From: JAYPCI01 sp038124645
Lineage (GTDB): Bacteria; Pseudomonadota; Alphaproteobacteria; Pelagibacterales; Pelagibacteraceae
Reading direction: 5' to 3'
NCBI GenBank assembly: GCA_038124645.1
Contig: JAYPCI010000005.1
Span: 1 to 60,151, forward strand
Length of the DNA stretch: 60,151 nt
Numbering within the stretch: the first letter of the stretch is position 1; the number at the start of each line of letters is the position of its first letter. Under the pieces are notes generated by a model. The model did no database searches and had not been told where the DNA came from. It saw nothing but the letters and a program-made list of their open reading frames with translations. Position numbers and translations under genes: made by a program. Positions 32,827 through 42,139 of this stretch are shown piece after piece.

Positions 32827-33517
32827 CCTTAAGTTTCAAAACTTCTTCATAGCTCTTTACTGAATTAATATGATAAAAAATATTCTTACTTTCGAATCCA
32901 AGTAATTGATTGTTTTTTATTAATTGATCCCAAATAGTGTTCATAGAAAATATTTTTTCCTTAATGTTGGAAAAATTAGCACGCGTTAAAATCTGTGCTC
33001 CTGTGTAAATATATTCATTATTGGTGGTATCTCTTCGAACGATATTTTTTGCATCTAAATTAAAATCACCTTTAAAAGATTTATCATAACTTATTTTTTT
33101 GTTAACCAATAATAATATTGGTAAATTATTCTCAAAATAACTTTGCGTCATTTTTTCAATTTCTTGATCGTAATCTCTTCCCCAAATAGTATCAGGGTTA
33201 AGTACTAAAAATGGTTCTTGATCATATGAACCTGTAGCATTAAAAATGCCCCCGCCAGTGTCTAATAAGTTTTTTTCTTCAATGAGGTCTATGTTAAAAT
33301 TGTAGTTTTTATTATTTAAGAACTTTTTAATATCCTCCTTGCGATAGTGCGTATTTATTTTAACTTCTTTAAATTTTAAACGATTTAAAAGATTTAAAGC
33401 ATAATCAATTAACGTATGTTCATTTACTTTAACAAGAGGTTTGGGCACTGCATTAGTTAAAGGTCTTAACCTTGTGCCTTCGCCTGCAGCTAAAATCATT
33501 GCCTTATTTAGTTTCAT
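32816..33517 (-). CDS. murU: Sugar-1-phosphate nucleotidyltransferase (MurU-like)
   Basis: The 233-residue protein has the nucleotidyltransferase start AMILAAGEGTRLRPLTNAVP with KPLV, plus LNPDTIWG. MurU makes UDP-MurNAc from MurNAc-1-phosphate in a recycling route that bypasses fosfomycin-sensitive MurA. The preceding gene is an AmgK-like sugar kinase, overlapping by 14 bases, which gives the two-step kinase-transferase pair of cell-wall recycling. A GDP-mannose or other NDP-sugar role is the alternative. Confidence 0.85.
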   Translation of the reverse strand: MKLNKAMILAAGEGTRLRPLTNAVPKPLVKVNEHTLIDYALNLLNRLKFKEVKINTHYRKEDIKKFLNNKNYNFNIDLIEEKNLLDTGGGIFNATGSYDQEPFLVLNPDTIWGRDYDQEIEKMTQSYFENNLPILLLVNKKISYDKSFKGDFNLDAKNIVRRDTTNNEYIYTGAQILTRANFSNIKEKIFSMNTIWDQLIKNNQLLGFESKNIFYHINSVKSYEEVLKLKVKY

Positions 33518-34472
33518 GATGAGATTTTATTCTTCTTGTTTTTTTATTAACAAATTTATTTAAAAGACTGGCTATTGTTTTTAAATAAGGATTACGCAAC
33601 CTTAGAGCAATTAAATTCCAAGTGTTTGGCATAAAATTAAAGTAGTCTGGTTTACCATCACGAACAAATAATCTAGTAAAAATTCCAAGAATTTTAAGAT
33701 TTCTTTGAAGTGATAATATATGAAAATTTTTAAGATATTCTGAGTAAGACATTCTTTTTTTATAAAATTTATAACTATATTTAATTAATTGATTTTTTAT
33801 TTGTAAGCTAGTTTTTACTCTTACATCGTCTACTAAAGAGACTAAATCATATAGAGGATTACCTATAATTAAATCTTGAGAGTCTATTAAGTAATAATTA
33901 TTTTTATATATCATCACGTTCGAGGCATGAAAATCACGGTGGACCATTACTTTGTTTTTAAAGTTTAAAGATCGATAAAGTTTATTGAGTTCTTTTCTTA
34001 ATATTCTTTTTATTTGATTACTTTTTTTTCTGCTAAAGAAGTAAGGCAAATACCACTCAAAAAATAAATCTGATTCTGCATGCAGTTTATTTACATTATA
34101 ATCTTGGATAAAAATTTTAAAACCCTTATACTTTAATGATTTTATAATTTTAATTCTTTGGAATTTAGCTAGTATCTCTATAAGTTTTTTATAGCTTTTA
34201 AGTATATTTCTCCTGCTTTGTATTTGATGAACTAGTGAATTTGAACCTAAGTATTCAATCTCAATAAAATTCTTTTTGTAATGATTGCTGATAGTCTTTG
34301 GCGTTTTGATACCATTTTTTCTCAAAAAATTATTAATAGCTGCATAAGTAATTAAATTTTTAAATTTTTCCTTATCAGCATAAACTATGACTGTTTTTTT
34401 TGACTCTTTTTCAGTCAAAAAGAATTTTCTAAAAGAGGCATCACCAGAAATTTTTTTTACTTTAACTCTCAA
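33504..34472 (-). CDS. amgK: AmgK-like N-acetylmuramate/N-acetylglucosamine kinase
   Basis: This 322-residue protein belongs to the aminoglycoside-phosphotransferase fold. MVHRDFHASNVMIY contains the catalytic Asp and the Asn of the loop, and LIDSQDLIIGNPLYDLVSLVDD the Mg-binding segment. The start STRKKISGDASFRKFF-like region (KKISGDASFRKFFL) is typical of AmgK. It phosphorylates the anomeric position of MurNAc or GlcNAc in wall recycling. Gene order tsaE-amgK-murU is common in alphaproteobacteria. The GTG/ATG start abuts the tsaE stop. Confidence 0.85.
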   Translation of the reverse strand: MRVKVKKISGDASFRKFFLTEKESKKTVIVYADKEKFKNLITYAAINNFLRKNGIKTPKTISNHYKKNFIEIEYLGSNSLVHQIQSRRNILKSYKKLIEILAKFQRIKIIKSLKYKGFKIFIQDYNVNKLHAESDLFFEWYLPYFFSRKKSNQIKRILRKELNKLYRSLNFKNKVMVHRDFHASNVMIYKNNYYLIDSQDLIIGNPLYDLVSLVDDVRVKTSLQIKNQLIKYSYKFYKKRMSYSEYLKNFHILSLQRNLKILGIFTRLFVRDGKPDYFNFMPNTWNLIALRLRNPYLKTIASLLNKFVNKKTRRIKSHHETK

Positions 34473-34919
34473 TTAAATTTTTCCCTTTAGTCTTCCTTTT
34501 GCGCTTATCTTAATCTTTCTACTATTATTCATTTTACTTGGATTAAAATCTATTTCTAATCTGTTGTGAATTTTATTTTTCTCTAAAAGTTCAGGCCATT
34601 CGATTAAAGTGATACATTTCTCAATATTTTCCTCGAAATCCAAGTTATTAATTTCCTGCAATTTTTTTAATCTATAAAAATCATAATGCATAATATTCTT
34701 ATCTTTTATTTTATATTCATACAAAATATTAAAAGTTGGACTTTGAACTATCGTCTTAGGTAAATTATTTTTTGCCTGCAACGCATTTATAAAAAATCGG
34801 CTGAAGGTAGTTTTGCCGCTACCTATTGGACCGGATAGTAAAATACAGTCACCAATTTTTATTTTAGACAAAAGACTTACTGCAAAAGACTCTAAATCTT
34901 TTAATGAATTTATAACCAT
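34473..34919 (-). CDS. tsaE: tRNA threonylcarbamoyladenosine biosynthesis ATPase TsaE
   Basis: TsaE drives the TsaBDE complex that forms t6A37 on ANN-decoding tRNAs. The 148-residue protein has Walker A LLSGPIGSGKTTFSRFF and the TsaE signature VQSPTFNILYEYK. The later HYDFYRLKKLQEINNLDFEE-like stretch is family-typical (MHYDFYRL, then EWPELL). It lies ten bases after ahcY and abuts amgK. The identification is firm. Confidence 0.94.
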   Translation of the reverse strand: MVINSLKDLESFAVSLLSKIKIGDCILLSGPIGSGKTTFSRFFINALQAKNNLPKTIVQSPTFNILYEYKIKDKNIMHYDFYRLKKLQEINNLDFEENIEKCITLIEWPELLEKNKIHNRLEIDFNPSKMNNSRKIKISAKGRLKGKI

Positions 34920-34929
34920 TGATATAATT

Positions 34930-36219
34930 TTAGTATCGGTAGGTATCTGGTTTAAATGGACCTTGAGGTTCTACGCTAATATATTCAGCTTGATCTTTAG
35001 TAAGTTCAGTTAATTTAGCACCAACCTTTTTGAGATGAAGTCTTGCGACTTTTTCATCTAGATGTTTTGGTAACACATAAACTTTGTTTTCATATTTTGA
35101 TGAATTTTGCCATAGTTCAATTTGTGCAATAACTTGATTAGTAAAAGATGCACTCATCACAAAACTTGGGTGACCTGTGGCACAGCCTAAATTAACTAGA
35201 CGACCTTCAGCTAACAATATAATTCTTTTTTTATCTGGAAATTCAATTTCATGAACTTGTGGTTTAATTTCAGTCCATCTGTAGTTTCGTAAAGCATCAA
35301 CTTGAATCTCATTATCGAAGTGACCAATATTACAAAGAATTGAGCGGTCTCTCATTTTTCGCATATGATCAGCTGTTACTATATCTTTATTGCCAGTTGC
35401 TGTTACAACGATATCGGCTTTGTCGATTGCTTCATCCATTAAAACAACTTCGTACCCTTCCATAGCAGCTTGCAAAGCACAGATGGGATCAGCCTCGGTT
35501 ATTAAAACCCTTGCGCCACTTTGTCTTAACGAAGCAGCACTTCCTTTACCAACATCACCAAACCCAGCGACAATTGCTGTTTTGCCCGAGAGCATAACGT
35601 CAGTAGCTCTCCTTATCCCGTCAACTAAACTTTCTCGACAACCGTAAAGATTATCGAATTTCGATTTTGTAACTGAGTCATTAACATTAAAAGCAGGTAT
35701 TAACAGAGTTTTGTTTTTTTCCATTTTGTTTAATGCCTTAACGCCGGTTGTAGTTTCCTCTGATACACCTTTTACTTCTTTTAAAAGATCTTTGTAATCT
35801 TTGTGCATTAAAGCAGTTAGATCGCCACCATCATCTAGCAACATATTCGGTTTCCATCCAGATTTACCTACAATAGTTTGTTTGATACACCACCAATATT
35901 CTTCGTCAGTTTCACCTTTCCAGGCATAAACAGGAATTCCAGCTTTTGCGATAGCAGCAGCTGCATGATCTTGTGTTGAAAAAATATTACATGAAGACCA
36001 ACGCACATCTGCGCCCAAATCTTTAAGAGTTTCAATTAAGACAGCTGTTTGTATGGTCATGTGCAAACAACCAATAATCCGAGCCCCTTTAAGTGGTTTG
36101 CTTTTAGTATACTCTTCTCGTAATGCCATCAGTCCTGGCATCTCTGTTTCGGCAAGAGATATTTCCTTTCGCCCAAAATCGGCTTGAGTTAAATCTTTAA
36201 CTTTAAAATCATTACTCAT
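34930..36219 (-). CDS. ahcY: S-adenosylhomocysteine hydrolase
   Basis: AhcY splits S-adenosylhomocysteine into adenosine and homocysteine, closing the methyl cycle. The 429 residues show CLHMTIQTAVLIETL, the NAD-binding GFGDVGKGSAA, and the C-terminal GPFKPDTYRY, the hallmark of the family. Length is usual. It follows chvG after about 40 bases and leads into tsaE. I find no SAH or SAM riboswitch in the short leader. Confidence 0.97.
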   Translation of the reverse strand: MSNDFKVKDLTQADFGRKEISLAETEMPGLMALREEYTKSKPLKGARIIGCLHMTIQTAVLIETLKDLGADVRWSSCNIFSTQDHAAAAIAKAGIPVYAWKGETDEEYWWCIKQTIVGKSGWKPNMLLDDGGDLTALMHKDYKDLLKEVKGVSEETTTGVKALNKMEKNKTLLIPAFNVNDSVTKSKFDNLYGCRESLVDGIRRATDVMLSGKTAIVAGFGDVGKGSAASLRQSGARVLITEADPICALQAAMEGYEVVLMDEAIDKADIVVTATGNKDIVTADHMRKMRDRSILCNIGHFDNEIQVDALRNYRWTEIKPQVHEIEFPDKKRIILLAEGRLVNLGCATGHPSFVMSASFTNQVIAQIELWQNSSKYENKVYVLPKHLDEKVARLHLKKVGAKLTELTKDQAEYISVEPQGPFKPDTYRY

Positions 36220-36257
36220 AATTTTAACTCTCTAATAGCATTAATTCTAATTTTTTC

Positions 36258-37781
36258 CTAAGAAATTTTAGGCAAACTAATCTCTATTTGAGCACCCTTG
36301 TGGTTTGACCTATTTAAAGCTTTAATACTACCTTTGTGTAACTCAACTATATTTTTTACAATATTTAAACCAAGCCCAGAATGTTGACCGAATGTTTTGG
36401 GACGATTGCTATAAAATCTCTTAAATATAACATCTGTTTGTTTTTCTTTAAAACCGGGACCTTCATCTCTGACAACCATTAAATATGAGTTTGAATTATT
36501 AATTATTTCAATTTCGATAGTTGAATTAGATGGAGCAAGAGAAACAGAATTATCAAGAAGATTAGCAATAACTTGTTCTAAGCGATTTTCGATGCCTAAA
36601 ATATTGAATTCATTTTTACCATTAAGAGCTTTCAGATATTTAATTGCTACATGTTTTTTTTGTATTTCTGGATTGAACTGGAAATCTTCTACGACATTAT
36701 TTATTATTTTAACCAAGTTAACTTTGCTCATTTTTTCTTTTGATAAAGAAGCTTCATCTTTTAACATTTGTGTATAGTCAGTAATTAACCGATCAATTCT
36801 TTCAATATCAAAAATAATTATTTTCATTAATTTCTCTCGCAACTTAATTTCATCCGTTTTCTCTAATAACTCCGATGCACCTTTCAGCGAAGCTAATGGA
36901 TTTCTTATTTCGTGAGCTAAATCTGTTGAAAATGTTTCTGCTCTAAAAGCTCTTCTTTGTAATTCATTTGTCATTTCATCGATAGATTGTGCTAACACTC
37001 CAACTTCGTCTGAGCGCATAAGATTTTTTTCAATATGAGTAAATGTGTTGGATTTAGTTTTGATGTGTTCTGTATACTTAACTAGAGAACCAATAGGACC
37101 TAAAATATATTTGTTTAAAAAAATAGAAAATATAAGAACTACGATCGCGATACCTAAAACTGTTCGAATAATAAAATCTTTTCTTTCTTTTACTGCAGTT
37201 ATTATTTCATCCGCCTGTTCACTGACCATAATGAAACCGATTTCATTATTTTCTGTTTCAATTTTTCTTAAGGTTCTTACAAAAAAGTTATTTTTTATTT
37301 TCTCTTGAATAATCACAGATTCATTAGCTGTAGTATCAGATTTAATAAGTTCTAGTATTTCAGGAATAACATTCTCCTCAACTTCTGTATTTTGCTGAGG
37401 AGAGTTGTTTTGATTATTATCAATATTATCAAAAAATATCTGTTCAGTTCTTGAAAAGACGCTTTGATCTAAATCTAAAATGTCAGTATCGCCGATTAGA
37501 TTTCCGCTACTATTAAAAAATTGGACTCTATCTATTCCTTGAAACAAAAATCTAGCAGATAAAAGAAATGTATTAATTTCGTCTTTGTTTAATCCAATAT
37601 TTAATCGATTCAAATGATCTGCCGTATTATTAATAACAATATCGTGATTAGTAGAATTTTGTTTGACAAGATTGGGCTGTATAGCATTTAAATAAATTAT
37701 TGTAAATAAACCCAAAACAGAAAAAGTAACAAAGTTGAAAAATAAAAATTTTTTTAGAATTGAAGTTTTTTTAACAATCAT
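36258..37781 (-). CDS. chvG: Sensor histidine kinase, ChvG/ExoS-like
   Basis: The 507-residue inner-membrane kinase has a first span near residues 12-32, a periplasmic sensor domain to about 205, a second span (FIIRTVLGIAIVVLIFSIFL) and then HAMP, HisKA and ATPase domains. The phospho-acceptor is in DLAHEIRNPLASLKGASEL, the N box in VIANLLDNSVSLAP, the G boxes in DEGPGF and HSGLGLNIVKNIV. ChvG senses acid or envelope stress in alphaproteobacteria. The periplasmic segment is rich in Asn/Gln (NIDNNQNNSPQQN), an odd low-complexity stretch. The start overlaps the chvI stop by one base. Confidence 0.9.
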   Translation of the reverse strand: MIVKKTSILKKFLFFNFVTFSVLGLFTIIYLNAIQPNLVKQNSTNHDIVINNTADHLNRLNIGLNKDEINTFLLSARFLFQGIDRVQFFNSSGNLIGDTDILDLDQSVFSRTEQIFFDNIDNNQNNSPQQNTEVEENVIPEILELIKSDTTANESVIIQEKIKNNFFVRTLRKIETENNEIGFIMVSEQADEIITAVKERKDFIIRTVLGIAIVVLIFSIFLNKYILGPIGSLVKYTEHIKTKSNTFTHIEKNLMRSDEVGVLAQSIDEMTNELQRRAFRAETFSTDLAHEIRNPLASLKGASELLEKTDEIKLREKLMKIIIFDIERIDRLITDYTQMLKDEASLSKEKMSKVNLVKIINNVVEDFQFNPEIQKKHVAIKYLKALNGKNEFNILGIENRLEQVIANLLDNSVSLAPSNSTIEIEIINNSNSYLMVVRDEGPGFKEKQTDVIFKRFYSNRPKTFGQHSGLGLNIVKNIVELHKGSIKALNRSNHKGAQIEISLPKIS

Positions 37782-38335
37782 TAACTAACATTCCACCGAT
37801 AACCACTACCATATCTAGTTTCAATCGCTGAAAATTTCTCATCCACTTTTTTAAATTTCTTTCTAATTCTTTTAATATGACTATCAATTGTTCGATCNNN
37901 NNNNNNNNNNNNNNNNNNNNNNNNNNNNNNNNNNNNNNNNNNNNNNNNNNNNNNNNNNNNNNNNNNNNNNNNNNNNNNNNNNNNNNNNNNNNNNNNNTCA
38001 ACGAGAACTTTCATTGAAAAACCGCCTGATTTTTTAACAAAATCATCTGCTCCAAGTTTAAGTCCTAACAATTCATCAACTTCTTCATCTTTTGAAGTTA
38101 AAAAAATTATGGGAATTGACATTTTTTTTCTTAGTTTTTTTAAAAGTTCTTCTCCATCCATTCTTGGCATCTTAATATCGATAACTGCAAGATCAGGAGG
38201 ATTTCTTGTTAGCCCTTGAAGGGCAGTTTCACCATCAATATAGGTTTGCACTTTAAATCCCTCTTTTTCAAGAGCAATACTTATAGAGGTCAGTAAGTTT
38301 CTATCATCATCTACTAAAGCAATCGTGTTTGGCAT
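37781..38335 (-). CDS. chvI: Response regulator, ChvI-like (OmpR family), interrupted by an assembly gap
   Basis: The visible receiver begins TIALVDDDRNLLTSISIAL, very close to ChvI, with the phospho-Asp in VIDIKMPRMDGEELL and conserved FLTSKDEEVDELLG and GADDFVKKSGGFS. A 100-N gap (37898-37997) removes the linker and part of the winged-helix domain, but its end DSHIKRIRKKF and ETRYGSGYRW is present, which marks OmpR-type DNA binding. Relatives have about 240 residues, so more than 100 bases are missing. It forms a one-base overlap with chvG. Confidence 0.9.
   Translation of the reverse strand: MPNTIALVDDDRNLLTSISIALEKEGFKVQTYIDGETALQGLTRNPPDLAVIDIKMPRMDGEELLKKLRKKMSIPIIFLTSKDEEVDELLGLKLGADDFVKKSGGFSMKVLVXXXXXXXXXXXXXXXXXXXXXXXXXXXXXXXXXXDRTIDSHIKRIRKKFKKVDEKFSAIETRYGSGYRWNVS
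37898..37997. other. Assembly gap (100 N)
   Basis: Exactly 100 unknown bases lie inside the chvI-like gene. This is a placeholder of unknown true size. Confidence 0.98.
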
Positions 38336-38350
38336 ATCTAATTTTTAACT

Positions 38351-38380
38351 AAATTAATGTCAAAATTTTGACTTTAATTT
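38351..38380 (-). promoter_or_regulatory. 30-bp near-perfect palindrome between polA and chvI
   Basis: The core GTCAAAATTTTGAC (38359-38372) is a perfect 14-bp palindrome. After one mismatch on each side it is continued by AAATTAA (left) and TTAATTT (right). The element fills the gap between the polA stop and the chvI start. Without a loop or T tract it is a weak terminator; a dimeric-regulator operator is more likely, perhaps for chvI itself. Confidence 0.45.
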
Positions 38381-41139
38381 TAGTGTGCATCATCCCAGTT
38401 ACTACCATAATTGACATTGACCTTTAATGGAATACTAAATTTATGAAATTGGGATGAGCCAGCCGACTCCATACTATGTTTTATCTGCTCTATATGCTGC
38501 TTAATATTATCCTGAGTAGACTCAAAAACGAGTTCGTCATGAATTTGAAGTAGCATTTTAGACTCATCAAGTTTAATTTTTTTATTATTAAAAATGTTGA
38601 TCATTGCAATTCTTATAATATCTGCGGCAGAACTTTGTATAGGAGCATTAATTGCTGCACGCTCTTGAAAACTTCTAACGCTAAAGTTTTTATCATTGAT
38701 CCCGCGTAAGTGTATTTTTCTACCAAAAATGTTTGATACATAGCCATTTTTTCTACAAGTTTTGATAGTAGCATTCATATAACTTTTAATTTCTGGAAAC
38801 TTTTTAAAATATGACTCAATAAATTCTAAAGCCTCACTATTTGAAACTGATAATTGTTTAGCTAAACCATATTGGGTAATTCCATAAATAATACCAAAAT
38901 TAATTGCTTTGGCTTTCCTTCTCATTTCCTCATCAACTTGTTTTAACGGACAATTAAAAACTTCACTCGCGGTCATGCTATGAATATCATCATTATTTTT
39001 AAAAGCTTTTTTTAGCTCTTTTACATCAGCAAGATCCGCTAATATTCTCATTTCTATTTGACTATAATCTGCAGAAATTAAACAGTTAGCTTTGTCCGCT
39101 ACAAAAGCTTTTCTTATTTCTTTGCCTTCATTAGTCTTAATAGGAATATTTTGCAGATTAGGATCACTGGAGGCTAATCGACCAGTATTAGTAGCTGCTA
39201 ATAAAAAAGAGGTATGAACTCTTTTTGTCTTTGGATTAATATGCTCTTGCAGTGCCTCAGTATATGTGCTTTTTAATTTTGCTAATTGCCGCCATTCAAT
39301 TACTAATTTGGGAAACTCGTGACCGGCATATGCCAGATCTTCTAAAATATTTGAATTGGTAGCTAAACTGCCCTTTTTAGTTTTTTTATGTTTTGATATT
39401 TTTAATTCGTTATAGATAATTTCACCCAATTGCTTGGTAGAGGCAATATTAAACTCCTTATTAGCAATTTTATAAATTTGTTTTTGTAAATTTTCTATTC
39501 GCTTTTGGAATAAACTTGAGAGTTTTTTTAGTTGTTGTTCGTCAACCTTGATGCCTTTTTTTTCCATTGCACAAAGAATTTGAAGCATCGGTTTTTCAAA
39601 ATTTTCATAGATTTCTTTTATCTTTTCTTTATCTAATCTTTTTAAAAAGTAATTATAAAGAGCTAAAGTTACTTGTGCATCTTCAGCGGCATAGTTTGTT
39701 GCTGTTTTTAAGTCTACTTCATCAAAATTGATTTTGCTTTTACCGGTTCCAGTTATTTCTTTATAGGAGATGCATTTATGGCTTAGATGAATCTCAGCTA
39801 AAGTATCCATATTATGTCTATTTAAGCCAGCATCTAATGTATAAGACATCAACATGGTGTCATGCGGGTTGGCAATTTGAATATCGTATTTGTCCAATAT
39901 TAACATGTCATATTTTATATTCTGACCTACTATAATTTTTGATGGATCCTCTAAGATGGTTTTAATTTCCTTTAGGGTTTCCTTTAAATCGAGGTTTTCA
40001 GAATTTTTATGTTTGAGTGGTAAATAAAACGCTTCCGAAACATCGCTACATAGAGAAATACCGACTAGTTCAGCTTGTAATGGATTAATTGATGTAGTTT
40101 CAGTATCAAAAGCAATTACTTTTTGTTTATTTAGTTTTTTAATAAATTCATGAAATAAATTTATTTTTGTTATACTTTTATAGTTATTTTTTAAAGTTAT
40201 TTTGCTTTTATCTTCAATAATAGCTGTATTAGATTTTGATGGTTCTCCATAATAAGAAATAACTTGGCTGAGCAACCTATTAAATTCCATCTCTCTTAAA
40301 AACTCATATAATTTATTTTTATCTAGATCTTTCAGTATAAAACTAGATAGATCATCATTTAAATTGATATCATTTTTTAATCGTACTAGTTCTCTAGAAA
40401 TTAAAGCTTTATCTTTATTTTCCTCCAAAGTTTGTCTTCGTTTGTTTTGTTTTATCTGATGAGCATTCTTGAGCAGATTATCTAAATTTTTATATTTATT
40501 AATTAACTCAGCTGCTGTTTTAACTCCGATCCCTGGCACACCAGGAATGTTGTCTGTGGAATCACCTGCTAATGATTGAACATCAATTACTTGTTCTGGT
40601 TTTACTCCAAATTTATCAAATACCTCTTTTTCACCTAATTCTTTATTTTTTATTGGATCATAAAGTCTGACACCTTTTTGAAGCAATTGCATCAAATCTT
40701 TATCGGATGAAACAATAGTTACTGTGTCACCGCGCTCTAAAGCTTTTTTGGTATAAGTTGCTATCAAATCATCAGCTTCGTAGTTTTGCATTTCAATACT
40801 TGGTAAACTGAAAGCTTCAACAGCTTTTCGAATATATTCAAATTGGGGAACTAGATCATCGGGTGCTTCAGCTCTATTAGCCTTATATTCTTTAAAAATT
40901 TCATTTCTAAAATTTTTTCTAGCGCTGTCAAATATAACTGCAAAATGTGTAGGCTTAAACTTTCCTTCGCCTTTTTTGACATCTTCTAAAAGCTTAAATA
41001 ACATTGAACAAAAACCACTCACGGCACCAGTAGGCAAACCATCGCTTTTGCGTGATAATGGTGGTAGAGCATAGTATGCTCTAAAAATGTATCCTGAACC
41101 GTCAATTAGGTAATAATGATTTTTTTTGATTGTCTTCAT
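38380..41139 (-). CDS. polA: DNA polymerase I
   Basis: The 919-residue enzyme has a 5'-3' exonuclease domain at about residues 1-290 (YYLIDGSGYIFRAYYAL, GDSTDNIPGVPGIGVKTA), a 3'-5' exonuclease with VIAFDTETTSINPLQ near residue 345, and the polymerase domain with motif A (SADYSQIEMRILADL), motif B (RRKAKAINFGIIYG) and motif C (LQIHDELVFE). All catalytic Asp residues of motifs A and C are present. It fills gaps in lagging-strand synthesis and repair. It is followed at a short distance by chvI on the same strand. Confidence 0.97.
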   Translation of the reverse strand: MKTIKKNHYYLIDGSGYIFRAYYALPPLSRKSDGLPTGAVSGFCSMLFKLLEDVKKGEGKFKPTHFAVIFDSARKNFRNEIFKEYKANRAEAPDDLVPQFEYIRKAVEAFSLPSIEMQNYEADDLIATYTKKALERGDTVTIVSSDKDLMQLLQKGVRLYDPIKNKELGEKEVFDKFGVKPEQVIDVQSLAGDSTDNIPGVPGIGVKTAAELINKYKNLDNLLKNAHQIKQNKRRQTLEENKDKALISRELVRLKNDINLNDDLSSFILKDLDKNKLYEFLREMEFNRLLSQVISYYGEPSKSNTAIIEDKSKITLKNNYKSITKINLFHEFIKKLNKQKVIAFDTETTSINPLQAELVGISLCSDVSEAFYLPLKHKNSENLDLKETLKEIKTILEDPSKIIVGQNIKYDMLILDKYDIQIANPHDTMLMSYTLDAGLNRHNMDTLAEIHLSHKCISYKEITGTGKSKINFDEVDLKTATNYAAEDAQVTLALYNYFLKRLDKEKIKEIYENFEKPMLQILCAMEKKGIKVDEQQLKKLSSLFQKRIENLQKQIYKIANKEFNIASTKQLGEIIYNELKISKHKKTKKGSLATNSNILEDLAYAGHEFPKLVIEWRQLAKLKSTYTEALQEHINPKTKRVHTSFLLAATNTGRLASSDPNLQNIPIKTNEGKEIRKAFVADKANCLISADYSQIEMRILADLADVKELKKAFKNNDDIHSMTASEVFNCPLKQVDEEMRRKAKAINFGIIYGITQYGLAKQLSVSNSEALEFIESYFKKFPEIKSYMNATIKTCRKNGYVSNIFGRKIHLRGINDKNFSVRSFQERAAINAPIQSSAADIIRIAMINIFNNKKIKLDESKMLLQIHDELVFESTQDNIKQHIEQIKHSMESAGSSQFHKFSIPLKVNVNYGSNWDDAH

Positions 41140-41184
41140 TTTTAAATATATTAACTTAAAATTTACTACTTAAAATTACCTTTT

Positions 41185-42108
41185 ATGAACAAAACCGCTT
41201 TAACTGTTGAAAAATTAAATAAAGTCTACAAAAACAAGCTCGGAAATACTAAAGCGCTCAACGATTTAAGCTTTGATGTTAATCAAGGAGAAATATTTGG
41301 TTTATTAGGTCCTAACGGTGCCGGTAAAACAACATTCTTGAGTATCTTGGCTGGAACAGTGATGAAATCATCTGGGCAAATTAATGTTTGGGGTTTTGAT
41401 ATTGATCAGAATCCTAGACAAGTGAGAGCATCGATAGGAATAGTTCCGCAAGAAGTAAATATTGATGCTTTTTTTAGCCCAAAAAAATTATTAGAACTTC
41501 AAGCTGGTCTCTATGGAGTTAAAAACAAAGATAGAATTACAGATTATATATTGAAAATGGTGTCTTTGGATAAGCAAGCTAATTCTTATTCGAGAACTTT
41601 GTCAGGTGGAATGAAAAGAAGATTGCTGATTGCTAAAGCTATGGTCCATCAACCCCCAATCTTAATATTAGATGAACCCACTGCAGGAGTAGATGTGGAA
41701 CTAAGAGAAAATCTTTGGAAAAATGTTAAGGAACTAAATAAAATAGGTGTAACAATAATTCTAACTACTCATTATTTGTTAGAAGCTCAAGAAATGTGTG
41801 ATCGGATTGCAATTATTAATCACGGTAACTTGATAGCTTTGGATACCACACAAAAATTACTTGAAAAAATAGAAAATAAGAAAATTACATTTAAATTTAA
41901 TAATTCAATTTCCTCTGAAAAAATAGATTTAGGTAATTTGGACTATAAAATAATTAATGAGAATGAGGTTTTAATAGTTCAAAATAAAAAGAATATGAGT
42001 ATTGGTAAAATTATAGAATTATTAAAAAAAAATAACCTCGATATTACTGATATTACTACTGATGATGGCGATATAGAGGATGTATTTAAGCAACTAACAA
42101 AAGAGTAG
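41185..42108 (+). CDS. ABC transporter ATP-binding protein (ABC-2/drug-resistance type)
   Basis: The 307-residue ATPase has Walker A GPNGAGKTTFL, signature LSGGMKRRL, Walker B LILDEPTAGVD and the H-loop HYLLEAQE. A C-terminal extension of about 80 residues is typical of the DrrA/CcmA-like ABC-2 group, whose permease normally follows. Here no ABC-2 permease is adjacent; the next gene is bioY. It may pair with a distant permease. It diverges from polA across about 45 bases. Confidence 0.9.
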   Translation: MNKTALTVEKLNKVYKNKLGNTKALNDLSFDVNQGEIFGLLGPNGAGKTTFLSILAGTVMKSSGQINVWGFDIDQNPRQVRASIGIVPQEVNIDAFFSPKKLLELQAGLYGVKNKDRITDYILKMVSLDKQANSYSRTLSGGMKRRLLIAKAMVHQPPILILDEPTAGVDVELRENLWKNVKELNKIGVTIILTTHYLLEAQEMCDRIAIINHGNLIALDTTQKLLEKIENKKITFKFNNSISSEKIDLGNLDYKIINENEVLIVQNKKNMSIGKIIELLKKNNLDITDITTDDGDIEDVFKQLTKE

Positions 42109-42139
42109 ATTTTTGATTAAAAATGTTTAAGGTAATCAT

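Noticed and set aside
36220..36257. Possible SAH/SAM riboswitch before ahcY
   Set aside because: The spacer is only 38 bases and shows no pseudoknot-like elements.
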